Assembly (NCBI GenBank): GCA_934500865.1
Contig: CAKSUD010000059.1
Location: 1-11,023 of the forward strand
Origin: an uncultured Clostridia bacterium
GTDB taxonomy: Bacteria; Bacillota; Clostridia; TANB77; RGIG9151
Reading direction: 5' to 3'
DNA: 11,023 nucleotides
This document shows positions 6,311 to 11,023 of this stretch, piece after piece (positions within the stretch are counted from its first letter, which is position 1; every line of letters begins with the position of its first letter). The notes beneath the pieces were generated by a model that was given only the letters and a program-made list of their open reading frames with translations, was not told where the DNA came from and did no database searches. Made by a program: the position numbers and the translations under genes.

Positions 6311-6367
6311 ACTATCCCTCTTTTACATTAATATAGTAATTATATATTAATATATTTTTTTCTAAAA

Positions 6368-7456
6368 TTAAACTACCTTTCTACATTTTCCCACTATCCA
6401 TGCAAGAATAGGTACTCCCCAAAATAGTATGACATTTACAGGCACAGCTACAACTCTCGTCCAATACTCTATTTTATACACATTAGTTGTTGAACTTGCT
6501 GTAAGTAAAAATATAAATAACATAAACCAAAACGATATTTTTTTGTATGATTTCATCTTAAATAATTTCTGAATTAATGTTAATGATGCAAGGCTAAATA
6601 AAGCCACAATTGCAAAATCGCTCGAAATCCAAGTAGAAATTACTAACGATTCAACTCTTTCTATTGATTCCATAATTTTTATACTTTTTAATGTTGAAAA
6701 GTACGGAAAAATAAACTGCTCTGTCATTCTATATCCAAAAAGTCCTACTGTTACTGCTATCAATATAATTAAAAGTAGAGCGAAAAAAAGTATAACTTTT
6801 ACTCCGATTTTTTTTATGCTTTGCTTGTCTGCAATTTTATCTCCTAAAATCGTAACTATGGTTATATAGCACATAAGTGCAAGTACAGGAAAACTTCCTT
6901 TTAAGATTGGTAAAGTGTCATAGTATGTCACAGGATAAATATTTTCTAATTTTATATTTGGAAATACAAAAATAAATGCCCCAATAAATACAAATAGCAA
7001 TATACTAAGTAGTATTTCAGCACTTCTTCCCAGTCCGTCTATTCTTTGGTTAATTACAAAATAAATTAAAATACACATTATTGCTAAAATTGTTGGAAAG
7101 TTAGCATTAAATAATATAGCTCCTAATACCCTTTCGCCATACATTCTTAGATATAGTGATGTTAGCGCAATTGTCCATATTAAATAGACAACTGTAAATA
7201 TGTTGCAAATTATATTTCCGAATGTTTTTTGATATATTTCATACAAACTGCCTTCTTTAGTTTTGTCAAATAAATTTGCCCAAGTATATATAAGTAAAAT
7301 TGTTAGCAAACTTGCAACAATTGGAGTGAGTAAACTCGCTTGTTTGCTATATATAGATACATAATTGGGTATTACTCTTAAACTTGGAGCTCCAAGTCCT
7401 AAGAGTAATAAGCATATTGCTTGTCTTACGCTGATTTTTCCATTAGTTAATTCCAC
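6368..7456 (-). CDS. gerB: GerB-family germinant receptor permease subunit
   Basis: A 362-residue polytopic membrane protein of the spore germination (GerAB/Ycf-like, APC superfamily) permease family, the usual size for it. It begins ISVRQAICLLLLGLGAP and shows about ten hydrophobic segments. It carries family-typical stretches such as ERVESLVISTWISSDFAI and LFWGVPILAWIVGK at the C-terminus. In characterised spore-formers this subunit sits in the inner spore membrane, binds germinants and passes the signal on with the A and C subunits. The start is a GTG at 7456, set by a strong AGGAGG five bases upstream. It begins 12 bases after the gerC stop codon, so the two are co-transcribed. The germinant cannot be predicted from sequence. 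Confidence 0.92.
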   Translation of the reverse strand: MELTNGKISVRQAICLLLLGLGAPSLRVIPNYVSIYSKQASLLTPIVASLLTILLIYTWANLFDKTKEGSLYEIYQKTFGNIICNIFTVVYLIWTIALTSLYLRMYGERVLGAILFNANFPTILAIMCILIYFVINQRIDGLGRSAEILLSILLFVFIGAFIFVFPNIKLENIYPVTYYDTLPILKGSFPVLALMCYITIVTILGDKIADKQSIKKIGVKVILFFALLLIILIAVTVGLFGYRMTEQFIFPYFSTLKSIKIMESIERVESLVISTWISSDFAIVALFSLASLTLIQKLFKMKSYKKISFWFMLFIFLLTASSTTNVYKIEYWTRVVAVPVNVILFWGVPILAWIVGKCRKVV

Positions 7457-7468
7457 AATATCCTCCTG

Positions 7469-8659
7469 TTAATCAACAATAGAAAGTAAATTATAACTTC
7501 TATTTATTTTAGATTCTACTTCTATTCTAATTGGTACTTCATTAAAAATATTTTCCCAGTTATCTTTTATTTTATTCCATTTATACGGATGTTTCATTTC
7601 AAGCATTTTTTTAAATCCTATATAATCTACTTGATAATTTTTTGCTACATTTATGGCACTTTCTATTCTATGCTTTACTTCGTTTTCTACTAATTTTTCA
7701 GTTGCACCAAGATTTTCTTTAAATATGTTTTTACCGTTTGAGGATTGCATTATCTCATTCTTTGTTTTAGTTTTTATTACTATTTCTTTTAATTTTTCAC
7801 CATCAAAATTAAAAGAAACTTTTGTTTTGCTTCCTCCAAAATTTATTCCTAAAATTTCTCCATCTTTTTCAATATATACATTTTGTTTCGGATGATTATT
7901 TTTTATAAAATCATATCCGCTTGATGCATCTATATTTAGGTAATCTACCAATTTTGCATCCTTTATTAAGGCATATCCTGCATATTGCATAAATTTTTTG
8001 CCTTCATCTTTTGAAGTAGAAAGTATAAATTCTCTCCCACTAGGCTTACCGTTTTCTACAAGTTCTATTGCTTGTACAACTCCGCATTTATCTTCAGATA
8101 ATAATATATTTATTACGTCTGTTACTTCCGTATTTTTTTCTTCTGTGAGTGTTTGGTCCGCCAAATTAATATTGCTTATTCTAGCTGCCATAGAGAATTC
8201 ATCGCTAGTTCCTTCTCTCATAAAGTCTCCCGCATTAGTTCCTTTCGAAATAAACACATTGGAATTCAGTCTTATCTCACTAGCTTTACTTATAAAATCT
8301 ACTGCACGAACTAGGTTTTCTTTGCATATTTCTTCTCCGATAATGATATTTTCTATATGCCCGCCTATAAAAATTTTATCGCTGTAATTTTCTAACCCAC
8401 TAATGCAGTCATTATATGATTTGCCGGAAGATGTAACTATATTTTCATTCCCTATTTTCGGCTTATCGTCTTCACTCCCTTTTTCGTTTTCGGCTACCAT
8501 CGATAGATTAACCCCATTATTTATTCCTGAGTCTATTCCTAGTACCTGTATAATTCCAAAATCAGTTATTTCTACACGACTTGGAATTAAACGTCCGCCC
8601 CAACCTAGCAAGATAAGAATTATTATAAAAATTGCATAAACTTTAAATTTAGTTGTCAC
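7469..8659 (-). CDS. gerC: GerC-family germinant receptor subunit, lipobox cysteine absent
   Basis: A Ger(x)C family protein of 396 residues from the GTG at 8659. That start has GGAGGG at 8668-8673, eight bases upstream, and overlaps the gerA end by 11 bases. An ATG 15 codons upstream (8704) is in frame but lies inside gerA without a ribosome site and would put polar residues before the hydrophobic segment. Residues 6-22 are hydrophobic and lead into RVEITDFGIIQVLGID, which aligns with the region after the lipobox in relatives. Where relatives have a cysteine followed by W and D (GCWD), this protein has GWGG, so no lipidated cysteine is available. The C-terminal GerC domain is complete, with HPYKWNKIKDNWENIF near the end. 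Normally this lipoprotein sits on the outer face of the inner spore membrane. Here an uncleaved membrane anchor is likely (inference). Confidence 0.9.
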   Translation of the reverse strand: MTTKFKVYAIFIIILILLGWGGRLIPSRVEITDFGIIQVLGIDSGINNGVNLSMVAENEKGSEDDKPKIGNENIVTSSGKSYNDCISGLENYSDKIFIGGHIENIIIGEEICKENLVRAVDFISKASEIRLNSNVFISKGTNAGDFMREGTSDEFSMAARISNINLADQTLTEEKNTEVTDVINILLSEDKCGVVQAIELVENGKPSGREFILSTSKDEGKKFMQYAGYALIKDAKLVDYLNIDASSGYDFIKNNHPKQNVYIEKDGEILGINFGGSKTKVSFNFDGEKLKEIVIKTKTKNEIMQSSNGKNIFKENLGATEKLVENEVKHRIESAINVAKNYQVDYIGFKKMLEMKHPYKWNKIKDNWENIFNEVPIRIEVESKINRSYNLLSIVD

Positions 8660-10130
8660 GCTTTTTTCCCTCCAAATCCCTTGGCAACCGTAAAATTGAG
8701 TCATTTAATATTCCTTTTCCGTCATTTCCTGCAAGTGGCGATAAATAAGGAACTCCGAATGAATCTAAATTACTTAAATAGTAAAGTGTAACAATAATTG
8801 CAAACGCAATTCCAAATAGTCCTGCAAGCGCTGCTGCTACAACCATTAACATTCTAATTAGCCTAGTTGCGTCAGATAATGCCTGATTAGGTATAACAAA
8901 TCCAGCAATTCCAGTAATCGCAATAATTACAACCACAACCGGTGAAATTAATTTAGCATTAACTGCCGCCTCACCTACAATAAGTCCTCCGATAATAGAT
9001 AATGTAGCACCTATGTTTTTAGGTAATCTCAGACTCGCCTCTATTAGTAATTCAAATGCAATAAGTAGCCCTATAATCTCAAACACAATTGCAAAAGGTA
9101 CGCCTTCTTTACTTTGAATTATAGAAATCAACAGTTTAGTCGGTATCATTTCCGGATGAAATGTAGTTATAGCAATATAAAATCCGGGAAGTATAGCGCT
9201 AAGTATCGCACATATATATCTTAAAATTCGAATTAAAGATGCTAGTACATAGTTTTCGGAATAATCCTCCGGCGCTTGAAAAAACATAGCTAAAATTCCC
9301 GGCACAATATATGCCACAGGTAATCCGTCTATTATTATTCCTATTTTCCCATCTACTAAATTTGCACAAAATTTGTCTACCCTCTCTGTATGCTGAACTT
9401 GGGGGAAAATTGAATACCTATTATCGGAAATGCCTACTTCTAGTGTTCTTGCAGAAAGCAAAGAATTAACATTCATATTTTTTATTCGTCTTCTTAGCTC
9501 CTCCAAAATCCCCTTGTCTGCAATATCATTAAGATAAACAATATTTACCGGAGTTTGGCTTTCCTTACCGATAGTAAAGCTTTCAAAGCGCAAAAATTGG
9601 GACTTCATTTTCTTTCGAATAAGCGCCGTATTAGTCCTTAAACTTTCCACAAAAGCATCCTTTGCACCGTTTAGCACATTCTCGTTTTCCGGCTCAGATA
9701 TGCTTCTTTGAGGCACTTTCTTTGCATCAAATGAAATCGCTTTTTTTACATTATCAAAAACTACAACTGTCACGCCTTGTAAAATTTTCTTTATTGCATC
9801 ATTTAAATCGGTTACTTCGTCTTGTGAAAAATGGTATAGAAAGCCTTCCTTGGCTAACTTATATGCTTCTTTCTCGTTTGCGACATTTTCAAACGGTCTT
9901 CCGACTGTAAGCGGTCTTAATACGAAGTTATCTATAACATCGCTATCTACTAAACCGTCTATTCCTATTGCAACTATTTTTATTTTTTCATTCCATGTAA
10001 AAACCTCTTTTACGGTTATGTCATTACTATCTCCCAAGATTTTCTTTATATTTTCTGATGTAAGGGCCCCTGCTATTTTAGGCCCACTTGGTTCGATTAC
10101 TTTTTTGTTAATTCTCCATAAATTAAACAT
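8649..10130 (-). CDS. gerA: GerA-family germinant receptor subunit A
   Basis: A 493-residue protein, the normal family length. The N-terminal soluble domain (1-270) has SEPENENVLNGAKDAFVESL at 145-164, then LRTNTALIR, YSIFPQVQHTERVDKF and a VDGKIGIIIDGLP strand. The C-terminal membrane domain (about 271-455) has the segments EDYSENY, RILRYICAILSAILPGFYIA, ASLRLPKNIGATLSIIGG and SFGVPYLSP. This subunit is one of three in the inner spore membrane germinant receptor. The ATG at 10130 lies nine bases after the CAP gene stop codon. GGAAAG is the only Shine-Dalgarno candidate and is about 12 bases away, so translation may be coupled to the upstream gene. The canonical RGPRE motif of relatives reads NGAKD here. 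No frameshift is present. Confidence 0.95.
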   Translation of the reverse strand: MFNLWRINKKVIEPSGPKIAGALTSENIKKILGDSNDITVKEVFTWNEKIKIVAIGIDGLVDSDVIDNFVLRPLTVGRPFENVANEKEAYKLAKEGFLYHFSQDEVTDLNDAIKKILQGVTVVVFDNVKKAISFDAKKVPQRSISEPENENVLNGAKDAFVESLRTNTALIRKKMKSQFLRFESFTIGKESQTPVNIVYLNDIADKGILEELRRRIKNMNVNSLLSARTLEVGISDNRYSIFPQVQHTERVDKFCANLVDGKIGIIIDGLPVAYIVPGILAMFFQAPEDYSENYVLASLIRILRYICAILSAILPGFYIAITTFHPEMIPTKLLISIIQSKEGVPFAIVFEIIGLLIAFELLIEASLRLPKNIGATLSIIGGLIVGEAAVNAKLISPVVVVIIAITGIAGFVIPNQALSDATRLIRMLMVVAAALAGLFGIAFAIIVTLYYLSNLDSFGVPYLSPLAGNDGKGILNDSILRLPRDLEGKKRDN

Positions 10131-10139
10131 ATAAATTCA

Positions 10140-10868
10140 TCACTTTCCAATAAACATTTGCGTTAAAATTTTTCCGTACACCGGACTATCCACAACTCCG
10201 ATTCCGGTAGCTGTAAAACTGTTGCCCAGTATATTAGCCTTATGACCGGATGAATTCATCCATGCGTCAAATGCTTTTTTGGCTGTGGAGTTTCCGGCAA
10301 TATTCTCTCCGGCAGACCTATAACTTATACCGAAGTTTTTAATCATTTGGAATGGTGTCCCATACGTTGGAGACGTATGAGAAAAATAGTTGTTGTCCAC
10401 CATATCTTTAGATTTAATTCTCGCTACTCGTAGTAGTTCTTTATCTAACTTTAATTCAGTAAGTCCGGCATTTCTTCTGGCTTCATTTACTAAGTTAAAT
10501 ATATTTTGCTCGTCTGATGTCATTTCTAAGTTACTTACATTTGTTGTTGTATTATTTTGATTATCGCTTGGTGTAGTTGTGGTACTGCTCTTAATTGGTG
10601 AAATGTACCATCCGCTTACCATTCCAACGGTATCGTCAGATGCCTGAACAATATACCAGTTTGTAACTTTACCTATTGCTTTTAACTCTGTGCCATACTT
10701 TACAGTTTTAACTACTGCATATTTTGTACTTGGACCACATCGCATATTAAGTGATTTTGCATTAACAGTACAACGTGTAAAACCAGGTGCTTTTACTGCT
10801 GTTGATGCAAACGACGGAGTTATTAAAATGCACATAAAAAAAGACAATATAATAAAAAGTTTTTTCAT
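10140..10868 (-). CDS. Secreted SH3-CAP domain protein (YkwD/SCP-like)
   Basis: A 242-residue exported protein. Residues 1-21 are a signal peptide (cleavage likely after SFA). A bacterial SH3 domain spans about 33-90 (TVNAKSLNMRCGPSTKYAVV, then GMVSGWYIS), followed by a Thr/Asn-rich linker (94-113). A CAP (SCP/PR1) domain follows at 116-242, with the cavity residues H164 (YFSHTSP), E188 (AGENIA) and H209 (SSGHKANI) all present. CAP-SH3 proteins of this type are frequent in spore-formers and several are spore-coat or cell-wall associated, but their biochemistry is poorly known. A cell-wall binding role for SH3 is likely. It is the first gene of the run, nine bases upstream of gerA, which points to a sporulation or spore-surface role (inference). 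The ATG at 10868 has AAGGG about eleven bases upstream. Confidence 0.9.
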   Translation of the reverse strand: MKKLFIILSFFMCILITPSFASTAVKAPGFTRCTVNAKSLNMRCGPSTKYAVVKTVKYGTELKAIGKVTNWYIVQASDDTVGMVSGWYISPIKSSTTTTPSDNQNNTTTNVSNLEMTSDEQNIFNLVNEARRNAGLTELKLDKELLRVARIKSKDMVDNNYFSHTSPTYGTPFQMIKNFGISYRSAGENIAGNSTAKKAFDAWMNSSGHKANILGNSFTATGIGVVDSPVYGKILTQMFIGK

Positions 10869-10887
10869 CAGCTTTCATCCCTTCAGA

Positions 10888-10915
10888 ATTATACTCTTTA
10901 TTGTATTATCTCCAA
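10888..10915 (-). promoter_or_regulatory. Weak promoter candidate for the CAP-ger-patatin operon
   Basis: On the minus strand, TATAAT (10888-10893) is preceded, 16 bases away, by TTGGAG (10910-10915). The -10 is perfect and the -35 poor. A germination operon would be expected to use a forespore sigma-G promoter, and no convincing sigma-G or sigma-F pair with correct spacing was found here. Confidence 0.25.
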
Positions 10916-10988
10916 TTTTTTTGTTTTTTCCTTATGAAATTTTTGCCATATAAATGGTAAAATTAAGTGACGCACTTTGAAATAAAAA

Positions 10989-11017
10989 TAGACACATAAG
11001 ATTACAAATGATACAAT
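10989..11017 (+). promoter_or_regulatory. Possible sigma-A promoter reading out of the right edge
   Basis: TAGACA (10989-10994), a 17-base spacer and TACAAT (11012-11017) give five of six matches in each box. It would serve a rightward gene beyond the window, divergent from the CAP operon. The gene itself is not visible. Confidence 0.35.
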
Positions 11018-11023
11018 GTGATT

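Noticed and set aside
6311..6367. AT-rich inverted repeat between gerB and the patatin gene considered as a terminator
   Set aside because: The stem is all A/T and the T run lies on the plus-strand side, so it would not stop leftward transcription.
7998..8387. 129-codon plus-strand frame antisense to gerC
   Set aside because: It is a shadow of a well-supported GerC coding frame, with no homology that I recognise and no ribosome site.
8660..8704. Upstream ATG start for gerC, adding 15 residues
   Set aside because: It lies inside gerA, lacks a ribosome site and adds polar residues before the membrane segment, while the GTG at 8659 has GGAGGG at ideal spacing.
9850..10134. 94-codon plus-strand frame antisense to gerA
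   Set aside because: It is a shadow of the conserved GerA N-terminal domain.
10900..10945. Sigma-F or sigma-E promoter for the CAP operon
   Set aside because: GGAGATAATA and AATACAAT resemble the -10 boxes, but no matching -35 sits at the required spacing.

Overview
The window is AT-rich, low-GC Firmicutes DNA. All confidently called genes lie on the minus strand. A complete GerA/GerC/GerB germinant-receptor set marks an endospore-former. The secreted protein built from Listeria-Bacteroides repeats, a dockerin and a formylglycine-enzyme-like domain suggests an uncultured, probably gut-associated Clostridia. The species cannot be named from the sequence.

Left part (1-1690), an accessory region. 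It opens with the N-terminal 213 residues of an AAA-ATPase-like protein that runs off the left edge. An intergenic stretch follows, with tandem and inverted copies of a GGGACGG-type repeat, a strong intrinsic terminator, and a GC-rich segment predicted to fold as a three-way junction (a possible small RNA or 25-codon ORF). Next is a small PBECR-type nuclease gene with its own sigma-A-like promoter. A second cluster of the same repeat lies upstream of it, so repeats flank the nuclease gene on both sides.

Centre (1689-5137). A 1069-residue secreted multidomain protein occupies 1689-4898. Its order is signal peptide, beta repeats, dockerin, Listeria-Bacteroides repeats, formylglycine-enzyme/C-type-lectin-like domain, a second copy of the repeat, fibronectin III and a cysteine-rich tail. 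The end of the lectin-like domain (about 2643-2806) jumps in GC content and switches to C-ending codons, which is the signature of a diversity-generating retroelement (DGR) variable region. No reverse transcriptase or template repeat is in the window. The promoter candidate matches the flagellar sigma-28/SigD consensus almost perfectly, which would tie this surface or secreted protein to motility regulation.

Right part (5138-10868), a likely sporulation/germination operon transcribed leftwards: an SH3-CAP secreted protein, GerA subunit, GerC subunit (GTG start, lipobox cysteine missing), GerB permease (GTG start) and a patatin-like phospholipase. The four upstream genes are separated by 12 bases or fewer, or overlap. 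A long hairpin (5084-5132) closes the unit. A possible rightward promoter sits at the extreme right edge.
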